Below, piece by piece: positions 54,408 through 62,233 of a stretch of DNA of 63,639 nucleotides. The stretch is from assembly GCA_964587835.1 (NCBI GenBank), contig CAZPMN010000012.1:1-63639 (forward strand). The letters are read 5' to 3'. The notes under the pieces are model-generated. The model had not been told where the DNA came from, made no database searches, and saw only the letters and a list, made by a program, of their open reading frames with translations. The DNA is from Erginobacter sp964587835. GTDB taxonomy: Bacteria; Auribacterota; Erginobacteria; Erginobacterales; Erginobacteraceae. A program made the position numbers and the translations under genes. Each line of letters starts with the position of its first letter. Positions within the stretch are counted from its first letter, which is position 1.

Positions 54408-55222
54408 TCACCCGGACCGGAGAGAAAATCGCGAACCATCTTGATATCCTCCCAGGCCTTCTTCCGGTTCTCGACGGTATAGGAACGGAGAATATAGGCC
54501 GGGTGATAAGTGGGGAGAAGGGGAATCCCCCGGTAGTCGTGAAATCTTCCCCGCAACCGGCCCAGAGACTGGTCCGATTCGAGGAGGGTCCGGGCGGCCG
54601 GCAGTCCGAGGGTGACGATCAGCCGGGGTTTCAGCAGCCCGATCAATGACTCCAAGTAGGGCCAGCAAGCGACCACCTCCTCCGGTAGGGGGTCGCGGTT
54701 GCCCGGGGGGCGGCACTTGACGATGTTGGTGATATAGATATCCTCCCGGCCGAGGGAGACCGAAGCCAGGATCTTGTCGAGCAACTGTCCGGAACGGCCG
54801 ACAAAGGGGCGTCCGGTCCGATCTTCGTCCGCCCCCGGTCCCTCCCCGATGAAGAGCACCCGCTTGCGGTTACCCCCCTCCCCCGGCACTACATTCTGCC
54901 GGGTCTGGGCCAGCGGGCACCTGGTGCAGGACCGGATTTCTTCCAGGAGAGACCGGTAGGCGGTCCGGGGATCAGAGTCGGATCGGCTGGCTGGCGCCGG
55001 AGGCGGAGAGACCACTGCAGTGGGAGCGGAAACCGGCGGGGCGGATGGAGGCGGGGAAACCGTGGTTGGCGGCCGGGGGGAGCGCCGGGGTGGGATCGGG
55101 GAGGAAGGGGAGGCGGATTCAAGGAACTCAACCCCCTCCTCTTTCATCTGCTCAAGGTAGCGGCGGAAGTCGTAAAGGAGGTCCCTCATTCGGGATTCGG
55201 GGTTTTCGGCACTGTCGTTCAT
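54404..55222 (-). CDS. Family 4 uracil-DNA glycosylase (iron-sulfur type)
   Basis: 272 residues. Catalytic motif GEGPGADED (126-134), CRPPGNRDP (170-178) and the DNA-binding TYHPAYILR near 238. Four cysteines (99, 102, 170, 186) have the spacing of the 4Fe-4S ligands of family 4 enzymes. Removes uracil from DNA. Unusual is a Pro/Ser-rich segment (about 39-85) that separates a short N-terminal helix from the enzyme core; typical members are about 200 residues. Operon with priA. Confidence 0.9.
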   Translation of the reverse strand: MNDSAENPESRMRDLLYDFRRYLEQMKEEGVEFLESASPSSPIPPRRSPRPPTTVSPPPSAPPVSAPTAVVSPPPAPASRSDSDPRTAYRSLLEEIRSCTRCPLAQTRQNVVPGEGGNRKRVLFIGEGPGADEDRTGRPFVGRSGQLLDKILASVSLGREDIYITNIVKCRPPGNRDPLPEEVVACWPYLESLIGLLKPRLIVTLGLPAARTLLESDQSLGRLRGRFHDYRGIPLLPTYHPAYILRSYTVENRKKAWEDIKMVRDFLSGPGE

Positions 55223-55267
55223 AATCCTGTTGGTCTATGTGTTGTCTTTGTACAGTCCTGCTAATAT

Positions 55268-55412
55268 GTCATTGCGAACCCGAAGGCCGAACCAATCAGG
55301 AATGTGCACATGTCATTGCGATACAACTTTGGGCGGAGAAGAAATCTCAATTTATTGCCGGGGAAATAGATTGCTTCGTCGGCCCGAAAACTTTCGGGCC
55401 TCCTCGCAATAA
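55268..55412. repeat. Three palindromic intergenic elements
   Basis: A truncated copy (55268-55298, GTCATTGCGAACCC...), a degenerate copy (55312-55352, GTCATTGCGATAC...GAAATCTCAAT) and an inverted full copy (55368-55412) with inner stem GGCCCGAAA/TTTCGGGCC. The last two form a head-to-head pair 15 nt apart. Confidence 0.8.
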
Positions 55413-55469
55413 CACTGAACATAGGTTGTTAATCAGGAACTATCTGACGAGCCACAAACTTTCCTGCCC

Positions 55470-56240
55470 TCAGGACCCGGGACTTACCACCGGGGCGACC
55501 ACCCGGTCAAAGATCTCGAAGGCCACGCGCCGGGCCCGGGATTCTTCGGGGAGGAGGAGGAGGGAACGTTCCTCCAGGTCGTAGTCATCGATCAGGGGAT
55601 CGGGAGGGATGACCCCGGCCAGGGAAAGTCCGGAGGGTAGTTCGGAGCACCTCCCGGAAAGTTCCTCCTCCCCCCGATTGAGGACCAAGAATTCTGACTT
55701 AACCTCGATCTCCAGCTCCCGAACCAGACCGTGGATCCGGACCGCAGTTCGCAGATCGCGTGGTCCGGGACCGGAGACCATCAGCAACAGATCGAGGCGT
55801 CTGAGCAGGCGGCGGCTCAGGTGTTCCATCCCCGCTTCGTTGTCGACCACCATTACCGGGTAACTGGAGGAGATGGCCTGGATAATAGTCCGCAGAACCT
55901 GGTTGGGATAGCAGTAACAACCCGGACCTTCCGGCCGGCCCATGGTGATCAGGTCGAACCCCTCCTCCTCGGCGATGGATTCCTCCAGGCCCATCCGGAG
56001 CAGTTCCTGCTTGCTGATTGAACCCGGGTTCTTCCGGGTCTCCTCCAAAAGCCGGTCGCAGATCGTCCCCACATCCTCTTCCGGGGCGATACCGAGCAAA
56101 CCGCCCAGGTTGGCATTGGGATCGGCGTCCACGGCCAGGACCGGACGGACCCCGCGCTCAATCAGGTAGCCAATCAGGAGGGCGGTGATGGTGGTCTTCC
56201 CCACCCCGCCCTTGCCGCAGATTCCGATAATCTTGTTCAT
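55470..56240 (-). CDS. CooC-type nickel-insertion ATPase
   Basis: 256 residues. Deviant Walker A GKGGVGKTT (9-17), DADPNANLGG, and GPGCYC with Cys108 and Cys110, the CxC that binds metal between the two subunits in CooC; PVMVVDNEAGMEHLSR is also typical. CooC-type ATPases load nickel into carbon monoxide dehydrogenase (or, as AcsF, acetyl-CoA synthase). No CODH gene is in the window, so the target must be elsewhere. It points to an anaerobic metabolism, probably Wood-Ljungdahl. A MinD-like role is unlikely because of the CxC. Confidence 0.88.
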   Translation of the reverse strand: MNKIIGICGKGGVGKTTITALLIGYLIERGVRPVLAVDADPNANLGGLLGIAPEEDVGTICDRLLEETRKNPGSISKQELLRMGLEESIAEEEGFDLITMGRPEGPGCYCYPNQVLRTIIQAISSSYPVMVVDNEAGMEHLSRRLLRRLDLLLMVSGPGPRDLRTAVRIHGLVRELEIEVKSEFLVLNRGEEELSGRCSELPSGLSLAGVIPPDPLIDDYDLEERSLLLLPEESRARRVAFEIFDRVVAPVVSPGS

Positions 56241-56285
56241 GCTGACGAGGCTTGTAAATCTCCCGAACTGTTTCTTCGGAACCGG

Positions 56286-56341
56286 CTACTGATCACTGAT
56301 TACTGCTTACTGCTCACCGCTTACCGCTTACCGACTCACCG
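56286..56341. repeat. Heptamer tandem array crossing a stop codon
   Basis: Eight degenerate 7-bp units (CTACTGA, TCACTGA, TTACTGC twice, TCACCGC, TTACCGC, TTACCGA, CTCACCG). The minus-strand unit GCRGTAA carries stop codons and, the period being 7, places them in every frame. The TAA of the propeller gene (56330-56328) and its last codons lie inside the array. Confidence 0.75.
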
Positions 56342-57968
56342 GCACATCCCCGGCCTTCCCCCAGAAGATCTTGGTCAGGTCCTTGATGAACCAATAGCCT
56401 GTTGAGGTCCGGTAACAGCCGATATCGTCGACGGCGTTCCCGTCGTAATCCCCCGGGGTCGGGATGTCCCCGGTCCTGCCCCAGTAGGCCCGGGTTACCC
56501 CCCTGACTGCCCAGAGGCCGGAGGAGGGGCGGAAGATGGCGGCACCCCACATCCGCTCTCCCCCGTAACCGCCGGGGGCAGGAATGTCCCCGGATTTGCC
56601 CCAGAAGATCTTGGTCAGGTCCTTGATAAACCAGTAACCGGGGGATGGACGGTAGCACCCGATCTCGGCGGCACCGTCCCCTTTGTAGTCGCCGAGAACC
56701 GGTTCGTCCCCACTCCTCCCCCAGTAAGCCCGGGTCACCCCCCGGATCGCCCAGAGGCCCGAGGAGGGGCGGTAAACCCCGATCTCGGCAGAGCTATCCG
56801 CGTCGTAGTCCCCGGGGACCGGAAGATCGCCGGACTTGCCCCAGAAGACCTTGGTCAGGTCTTTGATGAACCAGTAGCCGGTCGAGGGGCGGTAGCAGCC
56901 GATATCGGTAGTACCGTTGCCGTCATAGTCCCCGGGGACCGGCTCGTCATCCCCTCCCGCCTTGCCCCAGTAGGCCCGGGTCACACCCCGGATCGCCCAG
57001 AGGCCCGAGGAGGGGCGGAAGATCCCTATATCCGAGGTCCCGTCACCGTCATAGTCGTGGATCCAATTCAGACGGAAGGGGGTCGGGGTTGGAGTTAGAT
57101 AATCCACTGGGGTCGGGGTCGGGGTAACGGTTGGGGAGCTGGTCGCCGTAGGAGACGGAGTGGGGGGAACGGTCGGAGTTGGAGTGACCGACGGGGTCGG
57201 TGTATTACTCGGAGTCGGTGAGACCGAGGGGGAAGGAGTCACCGACGGCGTCGGAGTGACACTCGGCGTCGGCGAGACCGAAGGCGAAGGAGTCACCGAC
57301 GGCGGCGGAGTGACACTCGGCGTGGGCGAAGGCGTGATACTGGGAGTCGGGGTGACGGATGGAGTGGGGGTTTGGTAACCCACCGGCGTCGGGGTAATCA
57401 GGATCCCGGTAACCCGGATGTTGTCGAACTGATAAACGCTCCCCATCTCATAAAGTGTCGATGATTTGAAGATGACCACCAGATCGTCGTCATAGATCGG
57501 CGGAGAGGTCTGCCGGTAGAAAGCGTTCCCTTCCCCGATGGTCCCGGTCTGGGAATACCAGCAGACCGGGTCACCGGAGCCGGTCTGGAAGAAAAAATAT
57601 ACGTAACAGTTATCCGGGAAAGTGAGGTCGCTGTATACGTCGATCGAGATCGCCGCCTCCCGGCAGGAGGAGAGGTCGAGGGTCTCGGTCCGCCAGGTGC
57701 CCTCCCAGGGCTGGTTACCGGTCCCGTGGAAATTCATACCCACGCCGGTATCCCAGACCGCCCACTCGACCATATCCCCAGTTCCAATGGTCCAGCTGTT
57801 CCAGTAGCCCAAACGGGAGGTCTGCCCGTGAAAACAGGACTCGAAATCCTCACGGAAGACGTCCGTCTGCTGGGAGAGGGCTGCCGGGGGCCGGGCCACG
57901 AAAAGCAGACAGGTCAGAGAGAAGGAGAGAACGGCGATCGATCGTGCGGGCAATTTATTGTTCAACAT
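56328..57968 (-). CDS. Secreted six-repeat propeller protein with long P/T/S linker
   Basis: About 546 residues from ATG 57968 (GTG 57971 adds one). Signal peptide (IAVLSFSLTCLLFVARPP), an N-terminal jelly-roll-like domain (about 35-190, EDFESCFHGQ...FDNIRVTG), a linker of about 110 residues of PTP/SVTP repeats with the motif PVGYQTPTP, then six repeats in which two types alternate: GLWAIRGVTRAYWG and GYWFIKDLTKIFWG. Calcium loops DYDGDGTSD, DYDGNGTTD, DYDADSSAE and DYDGNAVDD are clear, and the fifth (GYGGERMWG) is degenerate. Third member of the window's propeller family but without the GATxY ending. Its stop lies in a heptamer array. Confidence 0.8.
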   Translation of the reverse strand: MLNNKLPARSIAVLSFSLTCLLFVARPPAALSQQTDVFREDFESCFHGQTSRLGYWNSWTIGTGDMVEWAVWDTGVGMNFHGTGNQPWEGTWRTETLDLSSCREAAISIDVYSDLTFPDNCYVYFFFQTGSGDPVCWYSQTGTIGEGNAFYRQTSPPIYDDDLVVIFKSSTLYEMGSVYQFDNIRVTGILITPTPVGYQTPTPSVTPTPSITPSPTPSVTPPPSVTPSPSVSPTPSVTPTPSVTPSPSVSPTPSNTPTPSVTPTPTVPPTPSPTATSSPTVTPTPTPVDYLTPTPTPFRLNWIHDYDGDGTSDIGIFRPSSGLWAIRGVTRAYWGKAGGDDEPVPGDYDGNGTTDIGCYRPSTGYWFIKDLTKVFWGKSGDLPVPGDYDADSSAEIGVYRPSSGLWAIRGVTRAYWGRSGDEPVLGDYKGDGAAEIGCYRPSPGYWFIKDLTKIFWGKSGDIPAPGGYGGERMWGAAIFRPSSGLWAVRGVTRAYWGRTGDIPTPGDYDGNAVDDIGCYRTSTGYWFIKDLTKIFWGKAGDVPVSR

Positions 57969-58029
57969 CACACCCTAGATTCAGTTGGATTCACTGACTT
58001 ACTAAGGGAAGCACAAAATAGAGACACAA

Positions 58030-58134
58030 GTCATTGCGAGGACCCCGAGCATAGCGAGGGGGACGTAGCAATCCGATACGAAGCATCGTCCTGAGTGAGA
58101 GGAAATTACTCTATTGATTGCTCCGCGCAATAAC
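58030..58134. repeat. Palindromic element and a half copy
   Basis: GTCATTGCGAGGACCCCGAG...GACGTAGCAATCC (58030-58073, inner stem CCCC/GGGG), then a half copy, GATTGCTCCGCGCAATAAC (58116-58134), which abuts the stop codon of the MetE-like gene at 58135. Confidence 0.8.
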
Positions 58135-59193
58135 TTACTTTCCGGCCAGCCCCCGAACCCGCTCCGAAATCTCCCGGTTGGCCCGAAGGATCTTTTCGCA
58201 CTGCTTTGGGGTAACCGTTCCCATTCCGCAACTGGGGGTGATCAGGGCGCGCTCGATCAGCTCCCGGCGGTCGAAACCCAGGTTCTCCAGCCGTTCCCAG
58301 GACTCCATAAGCCGTGCCCATAGGGAATCAACATCTTCGTTATCAATGGCATCGGTCGAGGGGGTGATACCCCAGGCCAGGAATCCGCCCCGGTCGAAGA
58401 ATCCCCTGATCGCCTCGGAATAGAGCAGAAGGTTTTTGGCGTAGCCAAAGGCGTCGAAGCTGAGGATGTCAACCCCGGTCCGCATCAGGATCGACCAGTC
58501 GGTGTTGGCGCAGCAGTGAACCCCGGCCAGGGCCCCTTCCCCGTGAATAGCGCTGACCACCTCGTCGAGCTTGGCGATCACCTCCTCGACCCGAAGGCTA
58601 ACCAGGGCCGAGCCGACCGAGGCCAGGTAGGGCTCATCGATAAAAATGATCGGCCGGTCGCAGAAGGGGGAAAGCTGCTTCACCTGCCACTTCGCCTTGA
58701 GGGCGATGGTCTTGGTGATAGCGTCAAAGATCTCCGGGTGGTAGAGAGAGGGCTTGCGGTCCTGGTCAGTAATGGTCAGCCCGAAGGTGACCGGGCCGGT
58801 TACGCAGCCCTTGGCCAGAGGAAATCTGTTCCCTGACTCCATATATTTAAGAAAGGCGTGGAAACCCAACGCGTAGTCGGGGGTAAGGGCGAAATAATCA
58901 AGGTCGTCCTCGATCACCCGGAGGTAAAACTTCTCCAGCTCCGCCGGCAGGTCGTCTCCGATTCGAAAGTAGATTTTCCCCTCCTCCTGGTCAAGTCTCA
59001 GAGCGGGGAGCCCGGAACTGAACTGCGGACACATATTCTCTTTCAACCCCCGCTTCGGAAGCTGGGGCCAAGCCGGAGCCTCAGGGAGATACTTCCCGAT
59101 CAGTTCCAGGGCCGGGGCGGGTTCGGTATGGGGGAAACTCCCGATCGCCGTCGCCATCCCCCGGGGAGAAAAACTTTCAGCAGTAACATTCAT
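58135..59193 (-). CDS. MetE C-terminal-like methyltransferase (core-MetE type)
   Basis: 352 residues from ATG 59193; the longer frame begins within a 29-bp repeat and is rejected. Single UROD/MetE-like barrel: AIGSFPHTEP near the start, IIFIDEPYL, then zinc-ligand candidates HCC (His226, Cys228) and PSCGMGT (Cys322) matching the H, C and C ligands of MetE. It lacks the N-terminal barrel of full MetE. Short core-MetE proteins from acetyl-CoA-pathway bacteria make methionine with a corrinoid protein as methyl donor, and the CooC-like gene nearby fits that. A methylcobalamin:thiol methyltransferase is the alternative. Confidence 0.65.
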   Translation of the reverse strand: MNVTAESFSPRGMATAIGSFPHTEPAPALELIGKYLPEAPAWPQLPKRGLKENMCPQFSSGLPALRLDQEEGKIYFRIGDDLPAELEKFYLRVIEDDLDYFALTPDYALGFHAFLKYMESGNRFPLAKGCVTGPVTFGLTITDQDRKPSLYHPEIFDAITKTIALKAKWQVKQLSPFCDRPIIFIDEPYLASVGSALVSLRVEEVIAKLDEVVSAIHGEGALAGVHCCANTDWSILMRTGVDILSFDAFGYAKNLLLYSEAIRGFFDRGGFLAWGITPSTDAIDNEDVDSLWARLMESWERLENLGFDRRELIERALITPSCGMGTVTPKQCEKILRANREISERVRGLAGK

Positions 59194-59233
59194 TTCAACT
59201 ACTCTTACCAGGCGCCTCTGGCGCATTTTATTA

Positions 59234-59714
59234 TTCACCGCAAAGACGCAAAGAACGCAAAGGGACGCAGAGAAAGATTGATCTTATCAGTTCAAGAAGC
59301 TATTTGACTGTCCTAAATATGGAGTTGTTCTATTTTAAGCATATGGTGTGACGATCTCAATATGCAAACAGACCAGATCGCACCCGAGGGAGACTGTCCG
59401 ACAAATCAATAAATGTCATCGCGAGCCCCGAAGGGGCGAAGCGATCTCAACTTGCAAATAAGACATAATGCTTTCCAAGGGATTGAGATTGCTTCGTCGC
59501 TCCGCTCCTCGCAATGACAAGACCCTTGATAACAATTCTATCCGGTCAACGTTTTACTCGGAAGCCGCAAAATGCCGAGGGCCTCGCAATGACCGGGCCG
59601 GTGACGACAACTCAGATTGCCGGACATTACCCCTGTCACGCTGCCTGTTCAAGGGCTATCCGGAACCTAATACTCTAAAATTCTTCTTTGCGTTCTTTGC
59701 GTCTTTGCGGTGAA
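59234..59714. repeat. 29-bp perfect inverted repeat enclosing about 420 bp
   Basis: TTCACCGCAAAGACGCAAAG continuing to 59262 recurs in inverted form at 59686-59714. Each arm is internally repetitive (GCAAAGA units). Inside lie two copies of the palindromic element in opposite orientation and no gene. The left arm touches the start region of the MetE-like gene; the right arm is 12 nt beyond the aminotransferase stop. Confidence 0.85.
59415..59595. repeat. Inverted pair of palindromic elements plus a fragment
   Basis: GTCATCGCGAGCCCCGAAGG...GCGATCTCAA (59415-59451; both arms changed from ATTGC to ATCGC, still complementary), the canonical copy in reverse (59484-59518), and a fragment, CCTCGCAATGACC, near 59583. 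Confidence 0.8.
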
Positions 59715-59725
59715 AGCTTTTATTT

Positions 59726-60826
59726 TCAGGTGAAGAACTCCTCGAGCGCGGCGCAGACCTCTTCCAGCTGGCTTTCAGTCAACTGGGGGTAGATGGGGAG
59801 GGCCAGGGTCTCCCGGGCCGCCCCTTCCGCTTCCGGGAAGGAACCCTCCCCGTAACCGAGGTCCCGGTAGCACTCCTGGAGATGGAGGGGGACGGGGTAG
59901 TAAATCTCGTTACCGATCCCCCTCTCCTGGAGATGCTTCCTCATTTGGTCCCGGCGAGCGGTCCGGATGACGTACTGGTTGAAAACGGTCTTGCATTCCT
60001 CGGCGATCCGGGGGAGGGTCAGGGGAAGAGCGGCCAGGCGCTGGCCATAGAATGCTGCGTTCTTCCGTCGGCCCTGGTGCCAGCTCTCGAGAAAGGGGAG
60101 CTTGACCAGGATGACTCCGGCCTGGAGGGCGTCCATCCGACTGTTGATTCCGATCACCCGGTGATAGTACTTCGGTTTCGCTCCGTGTTCGCGCAAGATG
60201 GTCAGCTGTTCGGCCAGCGCGGGGTCGTTGGTGGTCATAAAACCGCCGTCGCCGCAGGCGCCGAGGTTTTTCGAGGGGAAGAAGCTGAAACAACCGATCG
60301 CTCCCATTGACCCCGCCTTCCTCCCCCGGTATTCAGCTCCAATCGCCTGGGCGGCGTCCTCGATCACCGGGATACCCTTTTCCCGTCCAAGCGCCAGGAT
60401 CGGATCCATATCGGCGCACTGGCCGTAGAGATGGACGGGGATGATCGCCGCCGTCTTCCCGGTAAGAGCGGCCGGGATCAGTTCTGGGTTGATGTTGTAA
60501 GTGGCCGGGTCAATATCAACGAAGACCGGTCGGGCACCAAGACGGGAAATGCATCCGGCGGTGGCGAAGAAAGTGTAGGGAGAAGTGATCACCTCGGAGC
60601 CGGGACCGACGCCGTGAGCCATCAGGGCAAGCAGGATGGAGTCAGTGCCCGAAGCGCAGGCTACTGCGTGCTCCACTCCGCAGTAACGGGCCAGTTCCCG
60701 CTCCATCTCCTCCAACTTCGGGCCCTTGATGTAACGGCCGCTGCGGAGGATCTCGATAACTTCTTTCTCCAGCTCTTCTCCGTACTCACGGTACTGGGCC
60801 TGAAGATCAAGCAGGGGCACGGTCAT
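59726..60826 (-). CDS. DegT/DnrJ/EryC1/StrS sugar aminotransferase
   Basis: 366 residues. PLP enzyme of fold type I: cofactor Lys186 in FFPSKNLGACGDGG, Asp157 in VIEDAAQAIGAE for the pyridine nitrogen, ASGTDS (59-64) for phosphate. It aminates an NDP-keto sugar, most like WbpE-type enzymes that act on UDP-3-keto uronates, although no matching dehydrogenase sits beside it. Good ribosome binding site (AAAGGAG). Downstream of the epimerase in the same direction, separated by repeats. Confidence 0.9.
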   Translation of the reverse strand: MTVPLLDLQAQYREYGEELEKEVIEILRSGRYIKGPKLEEMERELARYCGVEHAVACASGTDSILLALMAHGVGPGSEVITSPYTFFATAGCISRLGARPVFVDIDPATYNINPELIPAALTGKTAAIIPVHLYGQCADMDPILALGREKGIPVIEDAAQAIGAEYRGRKAGSMGAIGCFSFFPSKNLGACGDGGFMTTNDPALAEQLTILREHGAKPKYYHRVIGINSRMDALQAGVILVKLPFLESWHQGRRKNAAFYGQRLAALPLTLPRIAEECKTVFNQYVIRTARRDQMRKHLQERGIGNEIYYPVPLHLQECYRDLGYGEGSFPEAEGAARETLALPIYPQLTESQLEEVCAALEEFFT

Positions 60827-60881
60827 TTAAGTTCTCCTTTCTGTTAACTATGGTCTTGTCTCAGAATTAAATGTAGTTCAA

Positions 60882-60962
60882 TGTCATTGCGAGCGAAAGC
60901 GAAGCAATCTCAATAGATGGCAATGGAATAGATTGCTTCGTCACTTCGTTCCTCGCAATGAC
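60882..60962. repeat. Head-to-head pair of palindromic elements
   Basis: GTCATTGCGAGCGAAAGCGA to GCAATCTCAAT (60882-60913) and the inverse GATTGCTTCGTCACTTCGTT to CTCGCAATGACA (60930-60962), 16 nt apart. The short centre GCGAAAGC differs from the canonical copy but still pairs. The gap 60827-61134 holds only this pair and the 24-bp array. Confidence 0.85.
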
Positions 60963-61046
60963 ACAATTAATCAAGTTACCTATCAGGCAGAACACTAATC
61001 TCGGCTTAGCACAAAGGACTTAATGGACGCTAGAAACTATCCTGTC

Positions 61047-61135
61047 GATCCGGTCATCCTGTCCAAATAAGATCCGGTCATCCTGTCCAAATAAGATCCG
61101 GTCATCCTGTCCAAATAAGATCCGGTCATCCCGTC
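61047..61135. repeat. 24-bp tandem repeat at the epimerase 3' end
   Basis: Three perfect copies of GATCCGGTCATCCTGTCCAA + ATAA (61047-61118) and a partial fourth to 61135, where the epimerase stop codon begins. Identical copies suggest recent expansion. Divisible by three, it reads DDRILFGQ in one minus-strand frame, not the frame of the gene. Confidence 0.85.
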
Positions 61136-62076
61136 TATTGATCCGCGCGGGAAGCAAAGTAGTCATAGGTCCGCCGTAACCCCTCGGGAAAGAGCACTTC
61201 CGGGGAATATCCGAGGATGGTCCGGGCGCGGGCGATATTTGCCCGGGAGTGGAGAACGTCTCCGGCCCGGCGATCGGCCAGGACCGGCTTAACCGGTTTT
61301 CCGGAAATCTCTTCCAGCAGGTTGAGGACCGCGAGCAGATCGGTCTGTTCCCCGCAGGCGATATTGAAGACCCGCCCATAAGCATCCTCCGGCGCGGAGA
61401 GACAGGCCAGGTTGGCCCGGACAGCGTTGGCAACATAGCTGAAATCTCGGCTCTGGGTACCGTCACCGAAAACAATCGGGGCTTCTTCCCGCAAAACCGC
61501 GGTGATGAAGCGGGGGATCACCGCCGCGTAGGGAGAAGCCGGGTCCTGCCCGGGCCCGAAGACGTTGAAGTACCTCAGGCTGATCGTCGGCAGCCCATAG
61601 AGTTTCCGGTAAAGCCGACAGAACTGCTCTCCAGCCAGCTTGGAAACAGCGTAGGGCGAGAGCGGGGCCGGGGGGAGATCCTCGGTCTTCCCCTCCCCCG
61701 CCGCGTCGCCGTAGATCGACGACGAAGAAGCGAAGACGAAGAGGGAGATTCCAGTTTTCCGGGCGGTCTCCAGCAGGGCCAGAGTTCCTCCGGTGTTGAC
61801 CGAGGTGGTCTCGACCGGTTCGGCGAAAGACCGAGGCACCGAGGGGAGCGCCGCTTGATGGAAGACCGCTTCGACTGCCCCGAGGAGGGGCCCGATGACC
61901 GCCCCGTCGCGGATATCCCCCTCGATCACCTCGATCCGGTCGGTCAGATCGGAGAGGTTTTCCCGGCTTCCGGTGGAGAAATTGTCGAGGACCCGGACCC
62001 GGTGACCGGCCCTAACCAGGGCCCGGGTCAGGTGGGAACCGATGAAACCCGCGCCTCCTGTGACCAATATATCCAT
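61135..62076 (-). CDS. NAD-dependent UDP-sugar 4-epimerase (WbpP/GalE-like)
   Basis: 313 residues from ATG 62076. Rossmann GGAGFIG (7-13), SSSSIYG, catalytic YAVSK (Tyr142, Lys146), SLRYFNVFGPGQDP as in UDP-GlcNAc(A) 4-epimerases of the WbpP/Gne group. Interconverts UDP-hexoses, uronates or N-acetylhexosamines for the exopolysaccharide. Downstream of ugd in the same direction. Its stop codon lies at the end of a 24-bp tandem repeat. Confidence 0.87.
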   Translation of the reverse strand: MDILVTGGAGFIGSHLTRALVRAGHRVRVLDNFSTGSRENLSDLTDRIEVIEGDIRDGAVIGPLLGAVEAVFHQAALPSVPRSFAEPVETTSVNTGGTLALLETARKTGISLFVFASSSSIYGDAAGEGKTEDLPPAPLSPYAVSKLAGEQFCRLYRKLYGLPTISLRYFNVFGPGQDPASPYAAVIPRFITAVLREEAPIVFGDGTQSRDFSYVANAVRANLACLSAPEDAYGRVFNIACGEQTDLLAVLNLLEEISGKPVKPVLADRRAGDVLHSRANIARARTILGYSPEVLFPEGLRRTYDYFASRADQ

Positions 62077-62090
62077 CAAAATTCAATATT

Positions 62091-62136
62091 GAGATTGCTT
62101 CGTCCCCCTCACTGCGTTCGGGGTACTCGCAATGAC
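62091..62136. repeat. Palindromic intergenic element
   Basis: GAGATTGCTTCGTCCCCCTC ... CTCGCAATGACAT with inner stem CCCC/GGGG. Lies just upstream of the epimerase start. Confidence 0.85.
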
Positions 62137-62233
62137 ATATGACCTAATTTTATTCTCTCCTCAGTAACTCACCCGCGCCAAACCGAAGATAAAGGCGACG
62201 GATTAAGAACCCCCTCCTGCAGCGAGAATGATA

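Noticed and set aside
59194..59238. N-terminal extension of the MetE-like protein
   Set aside because: Its GTG start lies inside the 29-bp inverted repeat and the added residues are basic and unlike the family.
61047..61135. CRISPR-like array
   Set aside because: Tandem copies touch each other with no spacers.
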